In this document: positions 1-8,210 of the stretch, piece after piece
Numbering within the stretch: position 1 is the stretch's first letter
Layout: each line of letters starts with the position of its first letter
Assembly: GCF_015169395.1 (NCBI RefSeq)
Contig: NZ_CP063458.1
Coordinates: 4,278,001 to 4,342,000 of the forward strand
Reading direction: 5' to 3'
Source: Humisphaera borealis
GTDB taxonomy: Bacteria > Planctomycetota > Phycisphaerae > Tepidisphaerales > Tepidisphaeraceae
DNA length: 64,000 nucleotides
Translations under genes and position numbers: made by a program
Notes under the pieces: generated by a model
The model's database searches: none
Told to the model about the DNA's origin: nothing
What the model saw: only the letters and a program-made list of their open reading frames with translations

Positions 1-45
1 CCGGCTGACGTTTTTGGCACGGATCGGATCGGCAGGGCAAACTGC

Positions 46-90
46 TATTGCACCTGCGTCTATCACACCTGTGTCTATTGCACCTGCGCC
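46..90. repeat. 15-bp tandem repeat, three copies
   Basis: Three back-to-back near-identical 15-mers (TATTGCACCTGCGTC, TATCACACCTGTGTC, TATTGCACCTGCGCC). The last copy overlaps the stop codon of the small gene on the minus strand. No function can be assigned. Confidence 0.7.
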
Positions 91-284
91 GGCTCAAAAC
101 CGTCGCAACCGCTGATCGCCGTCACCTGAAGGTGCAGCGCCGCATGTTTCGGGTGGCCGCACTCTTCGAGCAGGTCCTCGGGCGCCTGTTGCTGGGTGCG
201 TACCTGCACAAGCTGGCTGTCCTGCTGGTGGTGTTCGCCGAAATGGGCACACAAGCCGCACTGTCCGTCGTTGACCTGAAGCAT
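75..284 (-). CDS. small Cys/His-rich protein, possible metal-binding
   Basis: A 69-residue protein of unknown function. It contains CGLCAHFGEHH near the N-terminus and ECGHPKHAALHL in the middle, so two Cys pairs or Cys/His clusters could bind zinc or iron. There is no signal peptide or membrane segment, so it is probably cytoplasmic. The start at 284 was chosen because AAAGGAG lies 7-8 bases upstream; longer readings of the frame lack such a site. It is divergent from the oxidoreductase gene at 517. The gene is supported by the ribosome-binding site and motif-like cysteine spacing, not by a recognised family. Confidence 0.6.
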   Translation of the reverse strand: MLQVNDGQCGLCAHFGEHHQQDSQLVQVRTQQQAPEDLLEECGHPKHAALHLQVTAISGCDGFEPAQVQ

Positions 285-516
285 AATGGGCTCCTTTGTC
301 GTTGAGGTCCTACTGTCGGCGTCATCGCCGTACCCGGCATTGTTGCACCTGCCGGCGCGCCCGGGCCACCATGAAATGCATTTGAGACAGGCTTCAGGCC
401 GGTCATCCAACATCTTGACTTTTCCCCCACACCACAGAAGCTAACGGCCGCCCGACGATCCTGCATCGCCGGTCGTTTTCCACAAACTTGCAGCTAACCC
501 CCAGGCGGAGGATCCC

Positions 517-1563
517 ATGTCGGTTCGGTACGGCGTCGTCGGTTGCGGCGCGATTGCTCAGCGTCGCCACATCCCCGAGTGCGTTCATAACCCCAACAGC
601 ACGCTGGTTGCCCTCTGCGACCCCAATGCCCAGCGGATCGACGAGATCAGCAAGGCCTACGGCGGCGTCGCCAAGTGCTACACCGACTACGCCGAGATGC
701 TGAAAGACCCCACCGTCGACGCCGTCGTCGTCTCCGGCCCCAACAGCATGCACGCCAGCCAGAGCATCCAGGCACTCGAAGCCGGCAAACACGTCCTGTG
801 CGAGAAGCCGATGGCCACCACCCGCGAAGACGCCAAGGCGATGATGGCGGCGGCGAAGAAGTCGGGCAACTACCTGATGATCGCCCTCAACCAGCGGCTG
901 ATCCCCGCCCACAAGCGCGCCAAGGAAATCATCGACTCCGGCCGTCTCGGCAAGGTCCTGTCCTTCCGCACCGCCTTCCAGCACCCCGGCCCCGAATCCT
1001 GGAGCGTCGACGGCGGCAAGAGCTGGTTCTTCCAGAAGGGCTCCGCCTTCATGGGCGTGACCGGCGACCTCGGCGTTCATAAAGCCGACCTGCTCCGCTG
1101 GCTCCTCGGACAGGAGTTCGTCGAAGTCGGCGGGTTCATCTCCACCCTCGACAAGCGCGACGCCGCCGGCAAGCTCATCGAACTCGACGACAACGCCTTC
1201 CTCAAGCTCAAGACCGACAAGGGCGTGCTCGGCTCGATGATCCTGTCCTGGACCAACTACGGCCCGGAAGAAAACTACACTATCGTCTTTTGCGAGAAGG
1301 GCGTGCTGTCCATCGGCACCGACCCGACCTACGGTGTGATTGTCGACTACCGCAACGGCGAAAAGGAACTCCACAAGGTCGGCGAGATTGCCACCAACAC
1401 CCGCCAGGTGCCCAGCGGCGTGATCGACAGCTTCACCGAGTGCATCCGCACCAGCACACCGCCGAGCATCGACGGCCGCGAAGGCTACTGCTCGCTGGAC
1501 GTCATCCTGACCGCGATGGACGCCGGCAAGGAAGGCCGTGTGATGAAGATCCTGGGGTGCTAG
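517..1563 (+). CDS. Gfo/Idh/MocA family oxidoreductase (cytoplasmic)
   Basis: NAD(P)-dependent sugar or cyclitol dehydrogenase of 348 residues. The N-terminal Rossmann fold shows VVGCGAIAQ (residues 7-15) and the family motif CEKPMA (EKP at 96-98), in which the Lys is expected to be catalytic. The C-terminal half is the usual alpha/beta substrate-binding domain. There is no Tat leader, unlike the paralogue at 6723, so it should act inside the cell. GGAGGATCCC sits directly before the ATG. The exact substrate cannot be read from sequence; members act on glucose, inositol, 1,5-anhydro sugars or 3-keto sugars. The neighbouring genes are unrelated, so operon context does not help. Confidence 0.9.
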   Translation: MSVRYGVVGCGAIAQRRHIPECVHNPNSTLVALCDPNAQRIDEISKAYGGVAKCYTDYAEMLKDPTVDAVVVSGPNSMHASQSIQALEAGKHVLCEKPMATTREDAKAMMAAAKKSGNYLMIALNQRLIPAHKRAKEIIDSGRLGKVLSFRTAFQHPGPESWSVDGGKSWFFQKGSAFMGVTGDLGVHKADLLRWLLGQEFVEVGGFISTLDKRDAAGKLIELDDNAFLKLKTDKGVLGSMILSWTNYGPEENYTIVFCEKGVLSIGTDPTYGVIVDYRNGEKELHKVGEIATNTRQVPSGVIDSFTECIRTSTPPSIDGREGYCSLDVILTAMDAGKEGRVMKILGC

Positions 1564-1790
1564 AAGAGGACCGGTCGAACGACGGAATCAGGATGGCGAA
1601 TGGAGTTCGAATGCTGCAATGACCCGCCGTGCGTGGTTGTTGGGTTCTTCGGACTTCATTCGCCGTTGCATTTCAGTCTTGCGTCATCCGGGTACTTCTT
1701 CGACGCGACCCTCCATCCATGCCGACGCCTTCAACGTGGGGCGAAAGATGGCTGCGATGAGGGGTCGCCCGTTTCGTCAAGGAACCGGCA

Positions 1791-2642
1791 ATGCACATCG
1801 AGTTGCTCGAAAGCCGGCGACTGATGTCGCAAGTGCCGATCGCGGAAGCCGCGAATGCCGACATCGGGGGTAGGTTCACGTCCCTGTCGTCGGCACCGCT
1901 TGAGGTGTCGGCATACGGTTTGGCGACTGCCGAGAAACGCCGCGCTGAGCAATTGACGAGCCTGTTCGAAAACAGCACGCCCGACCTGCAATACGGCTAC
2001 ATCCAGAATCTGCACGACGGTCGCGGCCTGACGGCCGGACGCGCCGGGTTCTGCACCGGCACCGGCGACTTCTACGAGGTGGTCCGCCGGTACACGGATC
2101 TGAAGCCCGACAACCGTCTGGCCAGGTTTCTGCACCGGCTTGAGCGGCTTGCCGAAAGGGGTAGCCCTTCGACCGCCCGTCTGGCCGGCATCAAGAAGGC
2201 CTGGCGCAAGTGCGCCCTCGACGCTGACTTCCAGGGCGTCCAGGATTCCGTTGTTGATGACTATTACTACACCCCCGCCATGACGCGCGCCCAAACGGTC
2301 GGCCTGACCTACGCGTTGTCAAAGGCGCAGCTTTACGATGCGATCATCCAGCAAGGCGAAGGCGACGATCCCGACGGGCTGCCCGCGATGATCACCCGCG
2401 CCAACACCCAGGCCGGCGGCACGCCCGCCAGCGGCGTTCCCGAGACCTCCTGGTTGCGTGCCTTCCTGGACGTCCGCATTCAAACGCTGACCCACCCCAC
2501 CGACCCCGCCACCGCCAAAGCCTGGGCCGATTCGGTCGATCGCGTGCAGGTGTTCGCGACTCTGCTCGACCAGAACAATCTCGGCCTGACGGGCACGATC
2601 GACGTGACCGTTTACGGCGATCGCTTCCTGCTGGTAGAGTAG
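1791..2642 (+). CDS. GH46-type chitosanase with N-terminal LESRRLMS motif
   Basis: A 283-residue protein whose body (about residues 50-280) follows the GH46 chitosanase pattern known from Streptomyces CsnN174. The segments FENSTPDLQYGYIQ, HDGRGLTAGRAGFCTGTGD, DAIIQQGEGDDPDGLP and VTVYGDRFLL align in order. The catalytic pair should be Glu60 (in FENS) and Asp76 (in HDGRG). It would cleave beta-1,4-linked glucosamine polymers. The N-terminus has no hydrophobic signal peptide; it has MHIELLESRRLMS, resembling the short LEPR/LEGRQLMS motif at the start of many planctomycete surface proteins. AAGGA lies 7 bases before the ATG. The family call is from remembered motifs. Confidence 0.85.
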   Translation: MHIELLESRRLMSQVPIAEAANADIGGRFTSLSSAPLEVSAYGLATAEKRRAEQLTSLFENSTPDLQYGYIQNLHDGRGLTAGRAGFCTGTGDFYEVVRRYTDLKPDNRLARFLHRLERLAERGSPSTARLAGIKKAWRKCALDADFQGVQDSVVDDYYYTPAMTRAQTVGLTYALSKAQLYDAIIQQGEGDDPDGLPAMITRANTQAGGTPASGVPETSWLRAFLDVRIQTLTHPTDPATAKAWADSVDRVQVFATLLDQNNLGLTGTIDVTVYGDRFLLVE

Positions 2643-2685
2643 GGCCGGCAGTCGTCCTATGCTTGTAACCGCCTAGCATTCCTGC

Positions 2686-2931
2686 ATGGACCCTCGATTC
2701 CCCGCGGCCTGCCCCAACTGCAAGTCAACTGACCTCTATACGCGCCGCACACCGACCAATCAGTGGCTGCCATTCCTTCGCGGTCTCGGAGGTTTTCTCC
2801 GCTACGCGACGATGGATGTGGTTCTCTGTTCAAAGTGCGGCCATTGCATGTTCTTTGCGGACAACAGCGCCAGACAGAAGGTGAAGACGTCCAAGTCGTG
2901 GTTGCTGCTGAAGACCGATGGCGGGCTTTAA
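2686..2931 (+). CDS. small zinc-ribbon protein
   Basis: An 81-residue protein with CPNC at residues 9-12 and CSKCGHC at 48-54, a typical two-knuckle zinc ribbon separated by a mostly hydrophobic stretch (residues 27-47). It could bind nucleic acid or protein, but no family can be named. No clear ribosome-binding site precedes the ATG. It lies 43 bases after the chitosanase gene, in the same direction, and is followed by a long gene-free repeat region. Confidence 0.6.
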   Translation: MDPRFPAACPNCKSTDLYTRRTPTNQWLPFLRGLGGFLRYATMDVVLCSKCGHCMFFADNSARQKVKTSKSWLLLKTDGGL

Positions 2932-3327
2932 GAACTCTCGCGCGACCGCGGCGCGACGGCGTTCTGGGAACGCCGAGCTCCAGCTCGGCATTTCTTCCGC
3001 GCTCCGGTCGCACTGGATCGAATCAACATCTGCCCGGACATCAGCACTTGAATTTTTTCTGGCTTGACTTAACATATGCCGTACAAGATATCGGGCGCAC
3101 CCTGGTTCCATTAACCCGGAGACGGTCGCGCTCTTGGCACTCCCGGCGGGTGTGGTCCGCCGGGTGGGGCGCGGCGTGTTCTGGCATGGACGCCCGGCGA
3201 GACAAGGCAAGTTGGCACTGGCTCGGGTGATCGGACTCGATCGCGCCGGGTGTTCTGGTTTGGAGGCCGGTCCAAGTCGGCGATGAAGCGACTTTACTCG
3301 TCGACCGGCTCGGGACGCGCGGGCAAT

Positions 3328-3547
3328 CTCGGGTTCGTTTGGCCAACAAGCCGAGGGCGCAGCGTACGCGCGGAGCCCCGGGTTCTGACGGTCGAACGCG
3401 AATCTGGTCGCGATCTTGGGTTCGTTCGGCAGAACGAGATGGAGGTGGAGGACGAATATGGATTGGTGTGTGGCGCAGCTCGCACGGATTGGAAAGCCGT
3501 GTCACGGATAGCTGTCTGGACGGACTTCTCGGGTTCGTTCGGCGAAT
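3328..3547. repeat. dispersed GGGTTCGTTCGGC repeat, cluster 1 (three copies)
   Basis: The gene-free stretch 2932-3786 holds three copies of a roughly 19-bp motif, CTCGGGTTCGTTCGGC plus a few bases, starting at 3328, 3415 and 3528. Between them lie modules also present in the cluster at 41.5 kb: CCAACAAGCCGAGGGCGCAG, GCCCCGGGTTC and TTGGAAAGCCGTGTC. Open frames across it are low-complexity by-products of the repeat and show no protein family. No transposase is nearby. Confidence 0.75.
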
Positions 3548-3573
3548 CGGCCGCGTGTTGGGTGTGGCGGGAA

Positions 3574-3761
3574 ATGAAGAATCAAGAATGAAGAACGGGG
3601 AACGAAACACGGGAAAGGCGAGGAGCGTTGGAAAGACGGGGAGCATCACTCGCCGTTCCACTACCCGCGATCGACCAGGCTTCGCCTTTGACCGGTCGAA
3701 GGCCAATCCTGACCGGTCATTCTCCGTGCTTCATTCTTCGTTCTTCATCCTTCATTCGTCA
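3574..3761. repeat. imperfect inverted repeat of the GAATGAAGAACGA type
   Basis: The left arm (about 3574-3607, with AATGAAGAACGGGGAACG) is mirrored by the right arm (about 3720-3761, with CGTTCTTCATCCTTCATTCG). Between them is a smaller dyad built on GACCGGTC. The arms resemble the inverted repeat at 52.1 kb. It lies just past the stop codon of the DUF3500 gene and could fold in its transcript. Confidence 0.55.
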
Positions 3762-3786
3762 CTGCACCCGCCCCGTCGGGGGGTGT

Positions 3787-4899
3787 TTACTTCTTGTGGT
3801 CCGTCGCCGACTCGTAGTGCTTCTTGAGCATGTCCTCGCCGAAGTCGTTGGCGGGGTCACGCCAGACGCTGTGGACGTGGTTGGCGTTGTTTTGGGTGTT
3901 GTCGTACTCGATCAGGAAGGTCGGGCCGACGACGCGGTAATAATGGCCCACGCTCGGCTCGGTGCCGCCGGCCCAGGCGAAGTTGACCTTGTCGAAGCCG
4001 GCGACGTGCAGCTTGCGCAGCTCTTCGCTGGCCAGTTCGCCGCGATGCCGCCGGGCGTACTCTTCGATGATCTGGAGCAGCAGGTCGCGCTGCTCGGGCG
4101 TCATGTCCGCGGCGGGCAGCCCGTCCTTGCCGGCGACGACCGCCTTCATGTCCACCTTGCGGACGGCGGCGGTGATGATGTCCTTGGGTGCCTCGGCGGA
4201 GACGATCGCCTTCTTCTTCTGGTCGTCTGTGAGCGACTGCACGAGCTTTCGGCCGACGTCTTCCTCGGTCGCGAGCACCTTCAGACCCTTGCGCGGTCCT
4301 TCGCGGACTTCGCCGGGGTTGGTGCCCAGGAACATCGGCAGGCCGGTGACCATCTTGCCGCCGGCGATTGTAAACGTGACGGAGAGATGATGACCTTCAT
4401 ACCGCCAACCCCATGTGCCCTTGGCTTCGGGCTTTCCGAAGATCGTGACGAAGTAGCCTTCGGGATCGCGGACGGGGGTCTTCGGCGGGCCGGCTTCGAT
4501 CTCCTTGAGGATCGCCTCCAGGCTCATGATCTGCTGCACCTTGGTGAAGCCGTGGCCGCTGAGGCCCGTCGCGAGCAGGCCCATCGCCAGGCTGCGCTGG
4601 GCGGGTGTCATCTCGCGGAGCGGCAGGCCGTTGCGGACCTTGGGGATGAAGTGCCAGTTCAGACGCTCGTCGTCCTCGAAGCCGTACATCGCCTTCTTCT
4701 GCTGTTCGGGCGTCAGGCTGTTCCAGAACGCGGTGGCGGCGCTGGCCATCTCCTCGGAGACACGCTCCATCGACACCGGCCGGACCGAGGTCGACGGCGC
4801 GTCATGGGCGAGCAGCGAAGCGGCGGGGCAGGCAACGGCCAGCGCGAGCACCCAGTGGCGCAACTGACGGCCGAGCGGACGGCGGAACGGATGATTCAT
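3787..4899 (-). CDS. exported DUF3500-domain protein
   Basis: A 370-residue protein starting MNHPFRRPLG with a signal peptide (hydrophobic LALAVACPAASLLA, then AHDAP). The mature part matches DUF3500 (PF12006) as I remember it: MTPAQRSLAMGLLATGLSG, a segment around RDPEGYFVTIFG, WGWRYEGHHLSVTFTI and NPGEVREGPRKGLKVL. The biochemical role of the family is unknown. The longest open frame begins 49 codons earlier, but the start at 4899 is preferred because GGAG lies upstream and the signal peptide begins there. It is divergent from the TPR gene, with a large inverted repeat between them. Confidence 0.85.
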   Translation of the reverse strand: MNHPFRRPLGRQLRHWVLALAVACPAASLLAHDAPSTSVRPVSMERVSEEMASAATAFWNSLTPEQQKKAMYGFEDDERLNWHFIPKVRNGLPLREMTPAQRSLAMGLLATGLSGHGFTKVQQIMSLEAILKEIEAGPPKTPVRDPEGYFVTIFGKPEAKGTWGWRYEGHHLSVTFTIAGGKMVTGLPMFLGTNPGEVREGPRKGLKVLATEEDVGRKLVQSLTDDQKKKAIVSAEAPKDIITAAVRKVDMKAVVAGKDGLPAADMTPEQRDLLLQIIEEYARRHRGELASEELRKLHVAGFDKVNFAWAGGTEPSVGHYYRVVGPTFLIEYDNTQNNANHVHSVWRDPANDFGEDMLKKHYESATDHKK

Positions 4900-5037
4900 G
4901 GGAGCGTCTCCGGAGGTTGGTTCAAGAGCAAAAAGGTTCGTGAAGTCGAGTCGTCGAAACATGTTACCCGAACAGGGCGGCGATCGTTGTGGAGAAGAGG
5001 CACCATGCTGAAGGATGTGTCGTCCCTGGGAGTCCGG

Positions 5038-5164
5038 TTTCAACACGAAGGCACGAAGTCACGAAGGGCACAAAGAAGAGGCAGAACGAAGCTGCTTCCC
5101 ACGACTGGCCGAGTTTCCTGATGTTTCTTCGTGGCCTTCGTGACTTCGCGCCTTCGTGTTGAAA
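5038..5164. repeat. large inverted repeat with CACGAAGGCACGAAG arms
   Basis: Two 40-base arms (5038-5077 and 5125-5164) are reverse complements with only a few mismatches; the core reads CAACACGAAGGCACGAAG. It lies in the divergent region between the DUF3500 and TPR genes, so it is not at a shared 3' end. A related but looser palindrome occurs at 8131-8210. Confidence 0.85.
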
Positions 5165-5262
5165 TCGGACTTCCGGAGATTCGATTCGCGCATCAATCTA
5201 TTCGTCGAATCAGGCATCCAGGGCATCGCAACAGCGCATCGGCCGGCAGGAGGTACAACCCC

Positions 5263-6060
5263 ATGATGACACTCAAACGGATTCTCGCGTTCCTGTTGAC
5301 CAGTCTGCCTTGTGCCTGCGGGATGGAGTTCTCGGCGGCGGGGGCGGACGGCGCGCCGGCCGTCGCCGGTCCGCAGTCGCGCGAGCATACCGAGCGGCTG
5401 GTGAAGGTCGTCGAGCGGAGCACGGCCGCGCTGGCCCGCGACGCGAAGGATGTCGACGCGCTTCAGGCGCGGGGCGAGGCGAACTTCCGGCTCGGGCGGA
5501 TCGCCGACTCGGTCCGCGACTTCGACAAGGTCGTCGAACTGGCTCCCGACTCGCTCCCGTACAACTGGCAACGCGGATTGGCGCTGTACTACGCGGGGCG
5601 GTTGGAGGATGGCGTCAAGCAGTTCGAGCGGCACCGCACGGTCAACCCCGAAGACGTCGAAAACGCCACCTGGCACTACCTGTGCCTGGCGAAGTCCTTG
5701 GGAAAAGAGAAAGGGCCGGCCGAGGCGCGCAATCAGTTCATCCCGATCTCGGCCGACACGCGTGTGCCGCTGATGAAGGTGCACGCGCTCTACGCGGGCA
5801 AAGCGACCGTGCAGGAGGTAATCGACGCCGCCAAGGCCGGCGATCCGCCGCCGGGGGCGCTCAAGACGCAGTTGTTTTACGCGCACCTGTACATCGCGCT
5901 GTACTACGAAGCGCAGGCGGACGACGCCAAGGCAAAGGAGCACATGACGCTTGCCGCGACGACCTATGGCGTCGACGGATACATGGGCGATGTGGCGCGG
6001 GTTCACGCTTGGTGGCTTGCGCAGAAGTCAGTACCGGCTACCGCGCCGGCAAAACCTTGA
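5263..6060 (+). CDS. exported TPR-repeat protein
   Basis: A 265-residue protein with an N-terminal hydrophobic signal (MMTLKRILAFLLTSLPCACG) followed by tetratricopeptide-like helices. One clear TPR is DVDALQARGEANFRLGRIADSV followed by FDKVVELAPDS, and the next is YNWQRGLALYYAGRLEDGV. A Cys pair in the signal region does not make a good lipobox. It probably acts as a protein-interaction scaffold in the periplasm; the partner is unknown. AGGAGG lies about 9 bases before the ATG, which rules out the longer upstream reading of the frame. Confidence 0.8.
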   Translation: MMTLKRILAFLLTSLPCACGMEFSAAGADGAPAVAGPQSREHTERLVKVVERSTAALARDAKDVDALQARGEANFRLGRIADSVRDFDKVVELAPDSLPYNWQRGLALYYAGRLEDGVKQFERHRTVNPEDVENATWHYLCLAKSLGKEKGPAEARNQFIPISADTRVPLMKVHALYAGKATVQEVIDAAKAGDPPPGALKTQLFYAHLYIALYYEAQADDAKAKEHMTLAATTYGVDGYMGDVARVHAWWLAQKSVPATAPAKP

Positions 6061-6120
6061 GAGGCAATTCGGACGGCAAGACGTCGTCTTGTGTCGAGAT
6101 GTGTTCTGGTGTCCCATGCC

Positions 6121-6186
6121 CCGCGCTCCGCTTCGCGTCGCGGCTAACCGATGAGCTGGTTAGCCGCGACGCGAAGCGGAGCGCGG
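6121..6186. repeat. perfect 29-bp palindrome with 8-base loop
   Basis: The arms 6121-6149 and 6158-6186 are exact reverse complements (the left arm begins CCGCGCTCCGCTTCGCGTCG). It starts 61 bases after the TPR gene stop and would form a very stable hairpin. There is no T-run, so it is more like a mobile palindromic element or an RNA-stabilising hairpin than a classical terminator. Confidence 0.9.
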
Positions 6187-6329
6187 GTGCGCCAGAGGAC
6201 GACGCGTCGTCCAACGAAAAACGCCGAAAGCACGACGTTACTCGCGTCGCGGCTGGCAACGGGAGTTCCGTAGTGATTTCGGCGTCGAAGATCGACGATC
6301 TGATCGGGCTGGTTATCTGATCGCGAGGA

Positions 6330-6476
6330 TTACTGGTTCTGGTTCTTCTTGCGGACGTAGAAAAACACGCCGACCAGCACCAGCATGACGACGAACAGGA
6401 TGATCTGCGTCGTGCCGAAGATGCCGTTTTCACCGAAGAGCTGAGCGAGCGTCGAGATTTGGCTGAGGAGGTTCAT
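6330..6476 (-). CDS. small single-pass membrane protein
   Basis: A 48-residue peptide starting MNLLSQISTLAQLFGENG, followed by one strong membrane helix (IILFVVMLVLVGVFFYV) and a short basic tail RKKNQNQ. The positive C-terminus suggests an N-out/C-in topology. A weak AGGATCG precedes this start; a longer upstream frame has no signal or site. No family recognised. It is convergent with the TPR gene and divergent from the Tat oxidoreductase gene. Confidence 0.55.
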   Translation of the reverse strand: MNLLSQISTLAQLFGENGIFGTTQIILFVVMLVLVGVFFYVRKKNQNQ

Positions 6477-6722
6477 GCGGTCGATCCTACAAATGAGATG
6501 GGTTGATCTTCCTACGCTGGCGACGTGTTTACCCGAGAGAAGAAGCGAGAGCAAGGGGCCCAAACGCCCTGATAAAAGGGTCGATTCCCATGCTCGCGGG
6601 TCTGCCTCAGGTGGCACGATCACATGACCGCACCGAAAACAACACGACGCTGTCGCGGGCGTATTGCGGGTGCATCATATCCTTCTTCCTATCCAGTTGT
6701 GAACACCCTTCGAGGTGACGCC

Positions 6723-8123
6723 ATGTCAGAAAAATCGGATTCCTTTATTCGTCAGAATTCTGCGCCGCTGGCTTCCCGGCGTGACCTGCTGAAGGCGGTC
6801 GCGGCGGGCACGGCGGGATACTGGGTTGCCGGCCGCGGCGCCTGGGCCGCCGACGCCAAACCCGGCGAACCACCCGCCCCGACGGCGCCCGAGGACAAGG
6901 TGCGGCTCGGGATCATTGCCGTCGCCGGTCGGGCCGAGGGAAACCTCAACGAAGAAGGCAACGCGATCGCCGACCAGGACATCCGCGCGATCTGCGATGT
7001 GGACGAAGCGAACCTCGCCAAGGCCGCCAAGCGGTTCCCCAAGGCCGAGACGTACAAGGATTTCCGCAAGCTGCTGGAGCGGACCGATCTGGACGCGGTG
7101 GTGGTAAGCACCGCCGACCACTGTCACGCGCCGGCGTCGCTGATCGCCCTGTCCACCGGCCGGCACGTCTACTGCGAAAAGCCGCTGGCCCATACGGTGG
7201 AAGAGGCCCGGCGGGTGGCGGAGGTGGCGAAAAAGTACAAGCGGGTCACGCAGATGGGCACGCAGATTCACGCCGGCGACAACTACCGCCGGGTGGTGGA
7301 ATTGGTGCAGTCGGGGGCGATCGGCCCCGTGAAGGAGGTTCACGTGGTGCTCGGCGGGGCGCGGTGGCCTTCGAGCCCGGTCCCGTCGCCGCAGCCGGGA
7401 CAGGAAACGCCTAAGGCCTTTGCCTACGACATCTGGGCCGGCCCTCAGCCGCTCATTCCGTTCGCCAAGGAGTTCCACCCGATGAACTGGCGGAGTTTCT
7501 GGCATTGGGGCACGGGCACGCTGGGCGACATGGGGTGTCACTTCATCGACCTGCCGTTCTGGGCGCTAGGATTAAAGCACCCGACCAAGGCACGGGCGCG
7601 GGGTCCGGAGGTTCGCGCTGACATCTGCCCGGAGTGGATCATCGCGAGCTGGGATTTCCCGCAGCGCGGCGCGCAGCCGCCGGTCACCCTGACCTGGTAC
7701 CACGGCGACAAGAAGCCGGAAGGCGTCGAAGGCTGGGGCCTGCCGCAGGGCAAGCGAACGGGCGTGATCTTCGTCGGAGAAAAGGGAAAGCTGTTTGCCG
7801 ACTACGGCTCACACAAACTGCTCGGCGAAGGCTGGGACGACTTCAAGGCACCGCCGGTCACAATCGCCAAGAGCCAGGGCCATCACCGCGAATGGCTGGC
7901 GGCGATCCGGAAGAACGATCCGTCGGCGACGACATGCAACTTCGACTACAGCGGCGCGCTCGCCGAGACGGTGCTGCTCGGAACCGTCGCCTTCCGCACG
8001 GGCAAGGAGCTCGTCTGGGACGCGGCGAACCTGAAGGCGACCAACGCACCCGAAGCCGAGAAGTTCATCCGCCAGGCGGAGTATCGCAAAGGGTGGGGGA
8101 TGGATGTGTTGAATACGCTGTAA
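6723..8123 (+). CDS. Tat-exported Gfo/Idh/MocA family oxidoreductase
   Basis: A 466-residue dehydrogenase-fold protein. Residues 18-43 form a twin-arginine leader (SRRDLLKAVAAG, ending AWAA), so folded, cofactor-loaded enzyme is expected to cross to the periplasm. The Rossmann part starts at RLGIIAVAG and the conserved CEKPLA lies at 151-156 (EKP 152-154). The extended C-terminal region with PMNWRSFWHWGTGTLGDMG is typical of the large planctomycete/Bacteroidetes subfamily. Such enzymes oxidise or reduce sugar derivatives with tightly bound NAD(P). GAGGTG lies upstream of the chosen ATG. Substrate not known. Confidence 0.9.
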   Translation: MSEKSDSFIRQNSAPLASRRDLLKAVAAGTAGYWVAGRGAWAADAKPGEPPAPTAPEDKVRLGIIAVAGRAEGNLNEEGNAIADQDIRAICDVDEANLAKAAKRFPKAETYKDFRKLLERTDLDAVVVSTADHCHAPASLIALSTGRHVYCEKPLAHTVEEARRVAEVAKKYKRVTQMGTQIHAGDNYRRVVELVQSGAIGPVKEVHVVLGGARWPSSPVPSPQPGQETPKAFAYDIWAGPQPLIPFAKEFHPMNWRSFWHWGTGTLGDMGCHFIDLPFWALGLKHPTKARARGPEVRADICPEWIIASWDFPQRGAQPPVTLTWYHGDKKPEGVEGWGLPQGKRTGVIFVGEKGKLFADYGSHKLLGEGWDDFKAPPVTIAKSQGHHREWLAAIRKNDPSATTCNFDYSGALAETVLLGTVAFRTGKELVWDAANLKATNAPEAEKFIRQAEYRKGWGMDVLNTL

Positions 8124-8130
8124 AGAAGTC

Positions 8131-8210
8131 ACGAAGGCATCGAGGCACGAAGGCACCAAGAGCGGCGAAAGCCCCTTCGTGCCTATGTGCCTCCTGCCTT
8201 CGTGCCTTGG
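8131..8210. repeat. inverted repeat between convergent genes, ACGAAGGCA family
   Basis: The left side (ACGAAGGCATCGAGGCACGA) pairs imperfectly with the right side (TGCCTCCTGCCTTCGTGCC), filling nearly all the space between the oxidoreductase stop and the HIT gene stop. It can fold in both transcripts and may serve as a bidirectional terminator or 3' protector. The arms share the ACGAAGGC word with the 5.1-kb inverted repeat. Confidence 0.7.

Noticed and set aside
3628-5121. A 497-codon open frame on the plus strand across the DUF3500 gene
   Set aside because: It is antisense to a well-supported gene with signal peptide and ribosome-binding site; the translation has no family or signal and is typical of high-GC antisense frames.
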